From assembly GCA_039519185.1 (NCBI GenBank), contig CM076850.1, forward strand, positions 162,954,974-163,018,973: DNA of 64,000 bases. The letters are read 5' to 3'. The notes below the pieces were generated by a model. The model did no database searches. It was not told the origin of the DNA and saw only the letters and a list, made by a program, of their open reading frames with translations. Below are positions 32,719 to 43,840 of the stretch, piece after piece (positions within the stretch are counted from its first letter, which is position 1; each line of letters starts with the position of its first letter). A program made the translations under genes and the position numbers. Source of the DNA: Astragalus membranaceus. Its lineage: Eukaryota; Streptophyta; Magnoliopsida; Fabales; Fabaceae.

Positions 32719-34079
32719 GCTTCAAAAGTATCAAACCTTACTCAGAAATTATCTAATCTATACTAAGAACAGAATTCACATACTTACTACTTCAAAATAG
32801 TTAAGTACATCTAACTCTAATGCATATATTATACTACTTAAAACACACATATATATTATCATGCATATATAAGTTCTTAACTTAGCTACCCCCCCCCCCC
32901 CAACTTAAAGTTGAGCAGTGTCCTCGCTGCTATTTAAAATAAAATCTGGGGGGGTTAGAGTTTACAAAATAAAACATAGTGCAAAAATATATAACATAAG
33001 TACTTAAGCAAAATATTAACAACATTCAAAAAATTTACTGTTTTGTTGCCCCACTCCAGAGCCTTGAGCTTGACCTTACTGGTATGTGCTTGACCTTCTG
33101 CTTATTCTTCTTGTGCTCCTCAGCTTTTGGTGCACCTGCACCAGATGCGGTTTGCAGATGCACTGGATGCAGCTGCATTAGAAGTTCCTTTACCTGTTTT
33201 CCTACAAAATACTTCAAAACATAAAACTGAAGTAAAAGAACATAATTAACAATTCAAAATCATGGGTTGCCTCCCACAAGCGTTTGATTTAAGAGTCTTT
33301 CAGCCAGACTAAGTCTTGTGGCGGATATCTTCAGTCATGAATGCTGCTGCACATGATGCTACAACATCAGAATTCTGCATAATTGACAACATCTGCACAA
33401 GACCACTTATTCACACCTGCAAAAGTAAAAACAAAAACACACAAAATACAATTAGTCCTAAAAATCTGAGTTGCCTCCCAGTAGCGCTTAATTTATAGTC
33501 TTTAGCTAGACTAAGCTTCATGTTAGAATTCTGGTAACTCAGTGGTGACCTTGTCCCTCACCACATGTGCTCCATAATACAGCTTCACACTTTTTCCATT
33601 GATTTTGAATGTGGAAATGGTGGCTTCATCAAACAATTCCACTGCCCCATTAGGATACACTCTCACCAAAGTTTGTGGAGTTGGATTTTTGTGAGATGGG
33701 CATTGGGTTGGGAGAGTTGGTTGTTTGTTGAGTGCTTCTTTAGGGTCTGGTTCAGGCTCAATCTCTTTAACACTCCCTTCTTCTTCCCTCCCTCGAGAAT
33801 GGAATCCTTGAAATCATGCATCACAACCATCCAGGCCTCGGTATGGGAAAGGGACATCGTGTTGCCATGCCTAGAAAAGTTTGGTCCTTTTATTTTTCCA
33901 CCATGTCTTCACCTAGCAGTGCAGGAGCATCAGATGCAAGAGCATTGATCAGATGATCCTGTTGTTTGTGAAATTGCTTCTGCACTAATTGATCCAGAGA
34001 GATTATGGCTGAACACTCCTCAATATCCTCTGTAGGATATTTTAATGCATTCATCACGTTGAATTTCACCTCTTGAGAT
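32719..34079 (-). other. Non-coding internal part of the outer element
   Basis: Replaces the expected RT, RNase H and integrase. It contains two copies, about 206 bp apart (33,264 and 33,470), of a conserved line (GTTGCCTCCCA followed by AGCG.TT.ATTTA and the GACTAAG..T line). It also has a run of 13 C (32889-32901) and several GCAxxxGCAT words (33,130-33,180; 33,340; 33,910). Confidence 0.65.
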
Positions 34080-34856
34080 CGTTCACCCTCATGGTTAGTT
34101 CACCTTTTTGTACATCAATGAGTGTCTTTCCAGTTGCCAAGAATGGCCTTCCAAGGATGACTGGGACTTCTTTATCTGCATTAAAATCAAGAATAACAAA
34201 ATCTGCAGGAAACACAAATTTGTCAACTTTAACCAAAAATATCTTCTATAATTCCTTCAGGATATGCTATTGATCTATCTGCTAATTGAAGTGTCACAGT
34301 TGTTGGCCTGACATTTCCAATTTCAAGTTGTGTAAATATTGATTTAGGCATCAAGTTGATACTTGCACCTAAATCACATAATGCATGACCAGTGTAAAAT
34401 TTTCCAATTGAAAATGGAATTGTAAAACTGCCGGGGTCCTTCAACTTCCTAGGAATTTTGTTTCGAACTGCAATCTTTTGACATAGCAACTGTTTCAAAT
34501 TCCCCTAGTCTTCTTCTTTTTGTTAGCACATCTTTCATGAATTTTGCATAATTTGGCATCTGTTGAAGTGCTTCAACTAAAGGCACATTGATGTGTAACT
34601 GTTTTAGTACCTCAAGGAATTTGCTAAATTGCTTCTCCTCATGAGCTTTTTTCAATCTTTGTGGATAAGGAGGAGGAGGGTATTCAAGTACTAACCCGGG
34701 TATCTGAGTAAAATCAAATGCAGAAGCATCATATGCTTCAGCATTCTGTGAATTTTTTTCTTTTATGTTTTTCTCATTTATTTCATTTTTTTTCTTTTTC
34801 TCCCTTACCTTCACCTTCTGTCCCATACTCATATGGTTCTGATAGATCTTTTCCAT
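34080..34856 (-). pseudogene. Gag C-terminus and protease remnant of the outer element
   Basis: Three overlapping frames continue the Gag: a Lys-rich linker and PYPQRLKKAHEEKQFSKFL block (34449-34856), then a retropepsin-like segment (34229-34498) with ALCDLGASINLMPKSIF, where D-L-G replaces the usual D-S/T-G, as is common in this lineage. A last frame near 34,080-34,230 has VILGRPFLATGKTLIDV. At least two frameshifts separate these parts, so this is a decayed protease. No RT follows. Confidence 0.82.
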
Positions 34857-36363
34857 TTCTTAGAGAAATGGCTTTTACCTGTTCCTTACTTGCCTTTGTG
34901 ACGTGGAAGTTTGTGTTGGATGGTAGTGAACCATTTGGCCTTTGATACAGAGCTGTTGCTAATTGCCCCACTTGATTCTGCAGATTTTTGATTAAAGCGT
35001 CTTGGGCTTGCCTAGCTGTTCTTGCTTCACTTATAAAGGATTTGGGCATGGATTCTAAGGAGTTATCATTGACAGGTACAGGTGGTCTTTGATAGTTGAG
35101 TTTGGAATCCTGGTGGTGAAACAGGTGCAGCTGCATTAGGTGCAGCAGCATTGTTGTTGCTCCATCTAAATTTGGGTGATTTCTCCATCCAGGGTTATAG
35201 GTGTTTGAGTAAGGGTTATTATTCCTATTATATCCCACATAATTGTCAGAAATAGGGTTGCTAGGACATTCCTCACACAAGTGACCTCCTTCACAATATA
35301 CACAACTAAAAGTTCCAGGTGTTTCTGGTAATGCAGCTGCATTGAATGCAGGAGCATTAGTAGGATTGAGGTTTTTGATCATATTGGTTAGTGAGGCTAC
35401 TTGAGCAGACAGGGCTGATACTGCACTAATTTCATGCACCCTTGATGTTTTATTTTGTGTACTCACCCTCTCAATAGGCCAACTGGAGCTATTGGTTGCA
35501 ATTCTTTCAATCAATTCACAAGCCTCATTGTAAGATAGGTTTAGTAACACTCCTCCAGATGATGCATCAAGCATTATTCTGGTTTGAGGTTCCAAACCAT
35601 TGTAAAAAGTTTCCATTTGAATAATGACAGGTAATCCATGATAGGGACATTTTCTTAAAATTTCTTTCCATCTTTCCCATGCTTCAAACAATGATTCCAA
35701 TTCCTGTTGTCTAAAAGATGTAATATCATTTCTCATTCTGGCACTTTTAATGGGTGGAAAGTATTTTGCCAAAAATTTTTCAGCCATTTCATTCCAAGAA
35801 TGGATAGAGTTAGGCTCTAAAGAGTTTAACCAAGCATTAGCTTTATCCTTCAAGGAATAAGGAAGTAGCTTCAATCTAAAAGCATCTTCACTAACACCAG
35901 GAATGACAAAGTTACTACATACTTCTAAAAATTGTTTTAAATGCAAGTGGGGATCCTCATGAGGAAATCCACCAAATTGACCTATTGTTTGAAGCATTTC
36001 TCACATCATGGATTTAAATTCAACGTGCACAACATCTATATGAGGTCTGGCTATGCTAGTTTGCATATTTTGATGATCAAACATAGCATAGTCCCTCATT
36101 GGCCTATCTCTATCATTGATCATACCTATGGGAGCCATGTTGATAAATTGATTTCTGTGATCATCCTCAGGTTCGTGATGTTAGCCAGGACCACCTCTAA
36201 CTGATCCTCTATTTGAGCCTGGTCTAGATCTTTCTCCTTCACCTTGTTGAGACATTGTAATTCTGTAGATTTGGAGTCTTTGTTTCCGGAATCTAAGCAA
36301 CTTCGTAAATCTTCTTTCTATTTTAGGATCTAATCTGAATTCTGGTGATTTGGTCCTGTGCAT
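34783..36363 (-). pseudogene. Gag of the outer gypsy element, interrupted by stops
   Basis: Reading starts near 36,363 (or the Met near 36,255) with a basic, Gly/Arg-rich N-terminus. It is broken in frame by TAA (about 36,181) and TGA (about 36,000), then runs open for 404 residues. That stretch has a Retrotrans_gag core (residues about 10-165, FPHEDPHLHLKQFLEVC, LKDKANAWLNSL, FLAKYFPP, FRQQELESLFEAWERWK) and a zinc knuckle C232, C235, H239, C244 (the CX2CX3HX4C spacing of Tat/Athila Gags). Between them is an Ala/Pro/Asn-rich stretch (NAPAFNAAAL) encoded by the element's repeated GCAxxxGCATT words. It cannot make a full Gag without recoding. Confidence 0.85.
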
Positions 36364-36482
36364 ATGCTAGAGCATCCTGTGCTCCTGCATTCAGAAACAA
36401 GTACCAGAGTAATAAACACTAATTTATTATATATCTAAACAACAAAAATTAATGGCAATCCCCGGCAACGGCGCCAAAAACT

Positions 36483-38008
36483 TGGTGTGCGAAAAAGATA
36501 ATGTGCAAATATACACAGTAGACAACAAGTAATAAAGTGAAAGTAGAGTAACGTTCCCACAGGGATTGGATTAATTCTTAAGGTTTAAATAGATAGAGAA
36601 ATTAGTATTAAGTAACCAAGTAACAAACAATATTGATGGTGTGGAGACAGAAGGTAAACAAACTAAATAAATGGAGAATGTAGTCAGGTGAGAAAGATAG
36701 TTGAGATGTTCTTTACCAAATAAGTCACTTTTAATAGTTTTGTGTTTATATGTGATGCAGGTGCACTGAATGCTATTGCATTAGAAATGTGCTTTTCAGT
36801 CACTGTCTTTAGAGTTTCATTACAAGCTCTGATGTCTAAGTTGCTAAATAAGTTCACTCATGTATTTTAAGTACCCACAGTATCACGCTATGGACTATGC
36901 TATCATATGTCTAGGTTTTAGCATGGTTTCAACAAAGTTTCCTTAATTAAAACACTTACCCATATTAGTTCTTGAGTTCTAGTTATAAACCATGTCTGTA
37001 TTTATAACTCTACTTGTTCTAAGTGATCAATCTCAAAATAAGTGTTGAAAGAAGTATAAAACAAGAACTAAAATGCACACATCACATATGATCACAATAG
37101 CTTATTTAAAAGATCATTATAAGGTTAGAACATCCCAACTAAAAGAGTTTAGTTCATGCTAGACATTACAAGGCATATATAAACAGAATAGATCATATTC
37201 ATATATTTGATATCACAAAAGGAAAACAACAAGGTAAGAGTTACACGGTTGGAGTTCCTTTGCATGAAGTTGCCAAGCAATGCGGGAGCATTCACTTCAC
37301 TGCATTCAGGCAGCACTACGTACTTGTGTGGAGTAAAGAAAGAAGTTGTCAATTCATTTCTTGCCTTCTTACAAAAGAATGAAAAACTAAATTTAAAACT
37401 ATCTATATTAGTGTACGGAATGAGAGATGAGAGATTTTCAAGTGAGAGATGAAGGTCTTTATATAAGCTTCAAGTGGAGCTTTCTTTCACAAGAGGGTTT
37501 GCTTGATAACAAAGTTAGGGTTGCCTTTAGTCACTTCAGCCCAAAAAGTAATGCAAATCCTCCACTCAACCAAGAAGGGGAGGTCCACTAATGGATGGCC
37601 AAGTGTCCCTAGGTGAGTGACTCTTCAAAGCTATCTTTTATTGTAGGCGCCAAAATTTGTGACTTGCATGTGCTTTCATGATTAAGCATGATATCATCAG
37701 CTGAGTGCTTGAGCATCTTGATGTTCTTGGATTTCTTCAAGCATTGTAGTCTGTTTTGAGTGCAGGTGCATCCAATGGAGGTGCATTGTTGAATTGCTAA
37801 TGCAGAGGCATCACATGCAGGTGCATTGAACAAACATATCAAAAATTCCAAAATATATGCAAGATGCTAAGTTATATGCATAACCTCTTTTAACTTTGAA
37901 TGTTGTTATTTTATTTATTAGACTTTATTTACTATATATTTTTACTTAGAACTGAGCAATTATTAAGGTTTAGATGCGTAAATAACTCTATATAAAATAG
38001 AGTTATCA
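36483..38008 (-). repeat. 5' LTR of the outer gypsy element
   Basis: Begins TGGTGTGCG next to the PBS and ends ATAGAGTTATCA. As the copy adjacent to the PBS it is the 5' LTR of a minus-strand element. The same GCAGGTGCAT-like word cluster is at about 37,758-37,830. Confidence 0.92.
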
Positions 38009-38042
38009 GTGTACACAAAAAAAAAATAAAAAAAATAGAGTT

Positions 38043-38235
38043 ATTAGTAAACCCGGGTATCCACCGCACGGACAGTAGTGACTAATCTCTCGCTCATTAA
38101 TTGTAGGTGCCTCGAGGGGCATGACAGCTGGCCCAGAGTTTTAACGCTGCTCCGTACCCAATGCGGTGATTGAACCCCCGACCCTTGGTTAAATGAGGTT
38201 CAACCCCAACCGCTGAACCCCACGCTCTGGGTTAT
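38043..38235 (-). mobile_element. tRNA-derived SINE (family A), tail apparently split by the outer gypsy element
   Basis: On the minus strand: GGGGTTCAGCGGTTGGGGTTG (A-box side) and GGGGGTTCAATCACC (B box). It is homologous along its length to the SINE at 44099-44283 (GTAAACC.GGGTATCC..CC end). The right flank GTAATTCCTCTTAT (38236-38249) matches GTAATTCCTCATAT (24088-24101), left of the gypsy element and followed by a T-run. This suggests the gypsy element inserted in the SINE tail. Confidence 0.6.
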
Positions 38236-38384
38236 GTAATTCCTCTTATGTGAAGGAGGAAGTATAAAATACTTCTTCATTTAAGCTGCTCTTTAATTCT
38301 TCCTTTAATTTTGTGATGGTTTCTAATTCTCTTTAATTTGTGTGATAATTTTCAATGTACCGAACAAATTTTAGTATCATAATT

Positions 38385-38416
38385 TCTTTGTATTCTGCAC
38401 GGGTGAAAAAGCTAGT
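38385..38416 (+). mobile_element. Weak Helitron-like 3' end
   Basis: CTGCACGGGTG followed 9 bp later by CTAGT. Only one hairpin arm is visible, so this is a poor match to the Helitron 3' signature. Confidence 0.25.
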
Positions 38417-39181
38417 TTCATTAACTTAAGGGGAGAATAAAGAGGGGGGGGGGGGTTGAGAAAGAATGGGTGTCTCACCACTATTAGGTTGGTTATTTCT
38501 ACATTTCTCACTCTTGATTTATTTTTGTTCAAAATAATTAAAAAATGTCAATATAGAAATAAGTGACTGCACCTTATCTAAATCCACATTGGCGTGACCT
38601 AGCCTCATAGAAAGATTAAGAAATAATCACCATAATAAAAGACAAGAATCAACTAAAAAAAGAATGATAGAAATTAGTGATTTATTGTTCAATTTGATTT
38701 GTTTCAGATCTCCAAAATTAGCAAAAAATCCCATGAGTCAAGCAATTCCTCCTTCTGCTTCTACCTGCACAATTTCCAGCATAAAATTGGTTGGTCAACA
38801 TTCATCATTCTACATATAGAAAAACCAACCCAACTCTAGAAACTTTAATCCTCAAAACTAAACCTGATTCCAGTTCAAAAAAAAAGTGAAACAGAAGAAA
38901 GTAAGAGACATCAAAGTAACTCCACCATTGTTGACGTTGAGTGCCTGATTCTCTTTGTTGCTGCTACCGTAGACGAGCCATGGATCTGCCATCTCATGGA
39001 TCATCATCTTACAGCTCCTAATGCGTAACCCAGCTGGTTGCAGGTTCTTTTGTTATGTGTTTTGTTCTCTTAGGCTCATTATTCTCATAGAACATGATAA
39101 TGGTGTTGTGTTAACAATTGTTTTTGTTGCAAGTTAAGACTCTAATTTCAATTTGAAAAATATAAGTAATTGAAGTATTAG
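38417..39181. other. Intergenic DNA with an unplaced coding-like stretch
   Basis: A G-run of 12 is at 38444-38455. On the minus strand, near 39,005-38,920, a 50-codon ORF begins MMIHEMADPWLVYGSSNKEN; its first 30 residues look protein-like and end near a GTTACT. No family recognised; possibly a first exon or a captured fragment. Confidence 0.25.
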
Positions 39182-39889
39182 TGTTGGTATCCAACACGCA
39201 GTCACAAGACATGTCTTCGATCAGAAGTGTCGCTGACTCGCTGTTACATAGGCTAGCACATTATTCTATTTATTTTGTAAACTATCTTAGGTGCTATTTG
39301 AGCATCACCCACGTTTCTTTCTTTTTTTCACTAGATTTTTTTTTTTTTGAAAATTTTTCTTTACTAGATTAGATTGAATAGAATCGACCATCTGGTATAA
39401 CTATTGTTAATCCGAGTAGGTTCCCAGAAAAGAGAGGTGGGTCACAATAGACACTCTTAAGTACCAAGTCTTTTCTAGCCAGAACTTTCCCCAAACAACA
39501 CTGGTTTCAAGAACAAGCCTGAGTCGTGGACTAGACCGCTCTCTTTAAGACGTTTCGTGGCACTGTTCCAAGGTGCAAGCAGGCTATCAACCACGACGTC
39601 CCCAGGATAAAACAGCCCAGTCGAAACTGCTACGAAAGTTCACTGCACCGTGAAAATTCGCTCTAAAAAACCACTCTTTAGAAAAAGAAATTTAGAGAGA
39701 AGAGAGAAAACTTGAGGAATGATTTATCGTCAAGTGATGTGATTTGCAAATGAGGAGAAGCTCTCATTTTATAGGCTTTTTCCACTATAGAAGTGCTTAG
39801 CCTATCCAATGTGGGATTTTTTCCAATTCACGCACAAGAGTTCTATCCAATGGGGGACTTTTTCCAATTCACACACAAGAGTTCCAACA
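39182..39889 (-). repeat. LTR-like fragment, probable copia solo LTR
   Basis: Read on the minus strand it starts TGTTGGAACTCTTGTG and ends GGATACCAACA, the usual TGTTGGA..CAACA copia LTR ends. A TATA-like CTATAAAATGAG (near 39,765-39,776) is followed by a GC-richer leader. A 44-bp tandem pair (TCTATCCAATG.GGGA.TTTTTCC) lies at about 39,799-39,885. Flanking 5-mers ATTAG and ACTAT do not match, so it may be truncated or rearranged. A T-rich stretch near 39,305-39,365 looks inserted. Confidence 0.5.
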
Positions 39890-40129
39890 ACTATGTTCGG
39901 AAAACCACACTATCGGCAAAGTCGAGATAAACATCCAATAATTCAAACTCAAAAATAAAATACTTTCTCTCATAAATAATAAACATCCAAAATTTAAATA
40001 AAAATAATAATGGTAGATTAAATCGGTACTACAACTGAAGTTTTAAGCCAAATGACATGTACAACTCAAAAATAATAAAATTCCTATCACTGTAAATAAC
40101 ATAAAACATTGTAAATAACATAAAACATT

Positions 40130-40562
40130 AAGACTTGAATATATGTTTACTACCTACAAATATACTTTTGATTCAGTTTAGTCCCTGTAAAAATAAAAAA
40201 TTTGTTTTTAACCCGTACAAGTATATATTTGAACCACTTTAGTCCCTATAAAAATAAAATTTTGTTTTTGTCTTTTCAAATATACATTTTATCCTGTTTG
40301 GTCCCTGCGATTTGTAAATTTTTTTTTTTGATAAGTGATATGTAAAATATTTGATTTTAGTCCCTCCAGTGTGAGCGGAAAAATGACTAATATCAAATAT
40401 TTTACATATCATAAACAATTTTTATTTAAAAACTACGCAATCTTTGATTCTTTACCCAGAGATATGTCATAGCAGAGTGTCCATTTTTGTCAAGTAGAAG
40501 AATAAATAACTTTTTATTAAGTCCTTATTTTTTAAGAGTAAATTACATTCCCCTCCCTAAAA
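40130..40562. repeat. Decayed MITE-like DNA with tandem TTTAGTCCCT units
   Basis: Three units of about 60 bp (at about 40,155, 40,216 and 40,276) share a line of the type CAAATATAC..T followed by TTTAGTCCCTrTAAAAATAA. A hairpin pairs GATATGTAAAATATTTGAT (about 40,337) with ATCAAATATTTTACATATC (about 40,393). This resembles common legume MITE debris. Near 40,540 is an end (GAGTAAATTACATTCCCCTCC) of the same family as 43971-44811. Confidence 0.5.
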
Positions 40563-40799
40563 GAACACTACAAGAATGTGTTGATTTACCTACCATATAT
40601 TTCCGAGGGATTTTTTTTGGTCGCTAATATCTTCGTTTCCGACGGATAATTCCCTCGCTACGTGTTTAGTGCATTCCCCGCTTATATTTCCGACGGAATT
40701 TAAATCCCTCGCTACTTTCCGAGGGAAATTTCGGTCGGAAATGAATGAATATCCCTCGCAAAATATTTTTCACTTAAAACTAAAAAGTGAATTCATCGA

Positions 40800-41600
40800 C
40801 TCACACTCTCACATTCACTCTTCTTTCACTCTAACCTAATTCCCCTCCACTCTCTACACAGCGCCCCTCCACTCTCCACTCTCTAGCAGCGCCCCTCCGC
40901 CCCTCCACTCTCCACTCTCTAACCGTCTCCCCGCCGTCGCCGCCATCCCTTCGACCCTCTTTCATTCCCACTTCTCACTCTAACCCTAAACCCTCCAAAA
41001 CGTATCCCGTGAAACGTGAAAGGGAGAGAGCATGCGGTGAGAGGGTCTGAGAAATGAAACGAATGGGAGAGAGAGAGAGAGAGAGAGAGAAATGAAGAGA
41101 TGCATGAAAGGCTCACGGAGAGGGATGGTGGCGTCTTGGTGGTGGATTCCGGCGACGGTGAGGGAAACTCACGCTGTTTCCAGCGACGATGCGTAACGGG
41201 ACGACGACGAGGCTGGTGACGATGCGATTTCGATTTCACAAGGTATGCAAATGGATTTAACAAGCTGAGATTAAGTTGAGATTTGGATTTCGCAAGTTGA
41301 GATTTGATTTCGGAAGTTGAGATTTCGATTTCGCTGTGAATAGAAGAAATTCCTTTTCAGAATTTCCTTCTGATTTCTCTTTCTCTCTCTCTCTCAATCC
41401 CATGCTTTAGGGTTTTATTATGTTTTTCCCCTCTTTTGCTGATTTTAACAAATTGATTTAGGTTTTTTCTTTGATTTCCATTGATTCTCAGTTTTGTTTT
41501 CTCTTTTGCGTGTTTGTTTTTTCTTTTTCAGAGATTAGAGGTTACGCTGAAAGCGGAATGAAGAAGTGGATATGCGGTGAGGTATAATCTCTCCCTCTTT
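40800..41600 (+). other. GC-richer leader of the CACTA element
   Basis: CT-rich, then a (GA)n tract (about 41,066-41,092), then a possible exon (about 41,531-41,580) between TTTTTCAG and GGTATAA. This looks like the 5' UTR and first exon of a captured host gene. The 114-codon minus-strand frame here is low-complexity Ser/Leu/Arg and not credible. Confidence 0.4.
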
Positions 41601-42329
41601 TCTCTCCTATAGCTTTGAAAAATGAATGCTATTTTAAGTTCAATTTTGCATTTGAGTTTTCAATTTGATTATAAATTTTTACCTTTATGTTCGGTTGCTG
41701 AATTTGATTCAGGATCATCACTGCTTGTGGATAAATAACTGTGTTGGTTACTGGAATTATAAGGCTTTCTTTGCTTTTTTATTATATGCCACCATAGCAA
41801 GTATTTGCTCTATGGTATGTTTTGAACATGGTAACTACTTGTTGTTTTCTAATGGACAAGAAGATTCCTATTTTACATAAGCTTTTGTGATATGCAGGTC
41901 ATATTTATATGATGTGTACTTCAGAAGGGCTGGGGACATATTGAAGGAGTTATCTTAAGATCTTTTATGTAAGTTGCAATTATATACAAATTTATGTTGC
42001 GCACAATGCGGCATGGAAGTATCAAAAGTCGTAGTCGCTTGTATTGTTGATTTGGCTTTCAAGTTTGCAGGAAATCCTTTTTTGTTTTTTCCACTTTAAA
42101 CTAGAATTATAGTTAGACCAATTCTTCCTTGAACCTTGGTATGAGAAGAAGTTCGTGGCACCATTTTGCCTTTTTCTTTTTCTGGTGAAAATAGTTCAAA
42201 CTTTGTTTAGAAAATACCTGTTGTTTTAGTGTTTTCCATTCATAAACTTTCTGCATTGATCTAAATATATGCTGTCTTCGAAATTATAAATTATTCCATC
42301 TATTAAGCAATAAGCATCTACAGGCATAG

Positions 42330-42421
42330 CAGGAAATTCTTCTTGATGCACAGATCTGTGTCACGACTAGTACATCAGCTGGGCTCGAGCAGATTCTATA
42401 CCCTGGATGTTTTATCATAAA
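42330..42421 (+). pseudogene. Unidentified coding-like exon inside the CACTA element
   Basis: About 30 codons after an AG border, reading EILLDAQICVTTSTSAGLEQ and then ILYPGCFII, followed by GTAATT. It is in the same orientation as the glycosyltransferase exons but does not look like their N-terminus. It may come from a second captured gene. Low certainty. Confidence 0.3.
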
Positions 42422-42449
42422 GTAATTGTAGTGACAAACTTTTTTCTTT

Positions 42450-43459
42450 TTGTGGAGGGGAAGGCCGCTTCTCCCGAAGTATCAAAGGTCCTCGAATCAA
42501 TTCCAGTAAGTAGACAAACACACTGTTCTATCCATCTCGGCAATTGGGATTCAATTCTTTTGATTTACATTGCATTCCTCCTTTTTGTTCCCTAGTACTA
42601 TTCCTCTAATTTGATTTATGTTGTTTAATAGGGTGTAAAGGTTATATATAGAACAAGACAGCTGGAAGAACAACAAGCTAAGAGGTTAATCAATTTTACC
42701 ATTTGCTTCCTCACTATCATCCTTTAAATAACCTGCAATTTTCAATGGTTATAGACTTATAGTGTTCTCCAAAGTTTCTCAATTTGTATTTAGATATGCA
42801 GAATGCTTTTCACCATAATAGTTTGATGTTTCTGTATGTCAGTGATTACTCATATCATTTCACGTCTTTGCTTTTTTTGTGATAACTCGCTTGTGCTTCT
42901 GTATTGCTCGTGTTCATGTTCATTGCCCTTAAAATTTTATTTGTTATCCTTGCCCATGTTAATCTTTTTACATTAAATGACGGTACTTATGTTCTTGACT
43001 CTTCAGGATACACATGTGTTATTGCAATTCTAATTCTTCAGTTTCTAGGAGAGAGATTTTTTAAACTAATTCTATACATTGTTTGTTGCATCAGCCGTAT
43101 TTGGAATGAGACATGGCTGGCAGGTTTCTTCTATAAGCCATGCAATTATGAACTTTTTGTGAAGCAATCCCTCAATATGGAGATGGCTATTGTTATGGCA
43201 AGGGTATGAGAAAATTGTTTTATTACACATTCTTATTTATTAGTGTTTTTTCCCGTATTATCATGGTTTGTGATTAATTTGGTTGATCAACAAAATGCTC
43301 TGCATATTGTTACACTTACATCAGGATGCTGGTATGGACTGGATTCTTCATCTTGATACAGATGAATTACTACACCCGGCTGGTACTCGAGAGTATTCTT
43401 TAAGACAGTTGCTTCTTGACGTTCCAGGAAATGTTGATATGGTCATCTTTCCTAACTAT
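42450..43459 (+). pseudogene. Captured glycosyltransferase-like gene fragment (4 exons)
   Basis: Exons with intact GT..AG borders and matching phase: about 42450-42505 (VEGKAASPEVSKVLESIP), 42632-42684 (GVKVIYRTRQLEEQQAK), 43095-43203 (RIWNETWLAGFFYKPCNY, then VKQSLNMEMAIVMAR) and 43325-43459 (DAGMDWILHLDTDELLHP, ending at GNVDMVIFPNY). The HLDTDE motif is the DxD-type metal site of a plant glycosyltransferase-like family (Glyco_tranf_2_4/GT92-like). Only an internal part of the protein is present; the N-terminal region and the long C-terminal half are absent. Lying wholly inside a CACTA element, it is best explained as transduplicated host sequence. The exact source family is from memory. 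Confidence 0.75.
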
Positions 43460-43705
43460 GTAAATAGGATCTGTAAATTCTTTTTAATTGCATGATGTTC
43501 TTTTATAACTCATGGAACTAGAAGAGAAATGGACATAAAACGTATAAGGGAGTTACATTTGCTGATGGAAACCTCTTATAAGCTAGTTACATTTGCTGAG
43601 TCTGAATTGGCAGGAAAGTCGTATTGCAAAATAGAATGGAGTTTGCATGTAATGGAAGGATTTTGAAAAATTATTTATCAATTCGTACCGACGGAATTTG
43701 CTTGG

Positions 43706-43840
43706 AAATTTGCGAGGGATATTTCCGAGGGATTTGCGAGGGTTATTTCCGAGGGATTTGCGAGGGACATTTCCGAGGGATTTGCGAGGGATATTTCCGA
43801 GGGAGTTTCCGAGGGATTTGCGACGGAAACGTTTCCGAGG
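43706..43840 (+). repeat. 24-bp tandem sub-terminal repeats of the CACTA element
   Basis: Alternating TTTGCGAGGGAT and ATTTCCGAGGGA units give at least four near-perfect 24-bp copies, followed by degenerate ones (GTTTCCGAGGGATTTGCGAC). Such sub-terminal repeats are transposase-binding sites in En/Spm; the binding role is inferred here. Confidence 0.85.

Larger units (their letters stand above)
24114..38008 (-). mobile_element. Defective Tat/Athila-like gypsy element, split by a nested element
   Basis: Two LTRs of about 1.53 kb (24114-25640, 36483-38008) flank an internal region with a PBS reading TGGCGCCGTTGCCGGGGATT on the minus strand (about 36455-36475) and a PPT (AAGTTTGGGGGTG, minus, about 25641-25653). 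Flanking 5-mers are GTATA (24109-24113) and GTGTA (38009-38013), a target duplication with one substitution. Only degraded gag and protease remain (34,080-36,363); RT, RNase H and integrase are absent. Removing the nested 26658-32713 element and its duplication leaves about 7.8 kb. Confidence 0.88.

Noticed and set aside
18110..38416. One giant element bounded by the CTAG ends at 18110 and 38413
   Set aside because: The right end lacks a full hairpin and Helitrons do not have inverted ends; the two termini were treated separately.
40919..41263. 114-codon minus-strand ORF in the CACTA leader
   Set aside because: Composed of Ser/Leu and Arg-rich low complexity from CT/GA tracts; more likely the shadow of a plus-strand leader.
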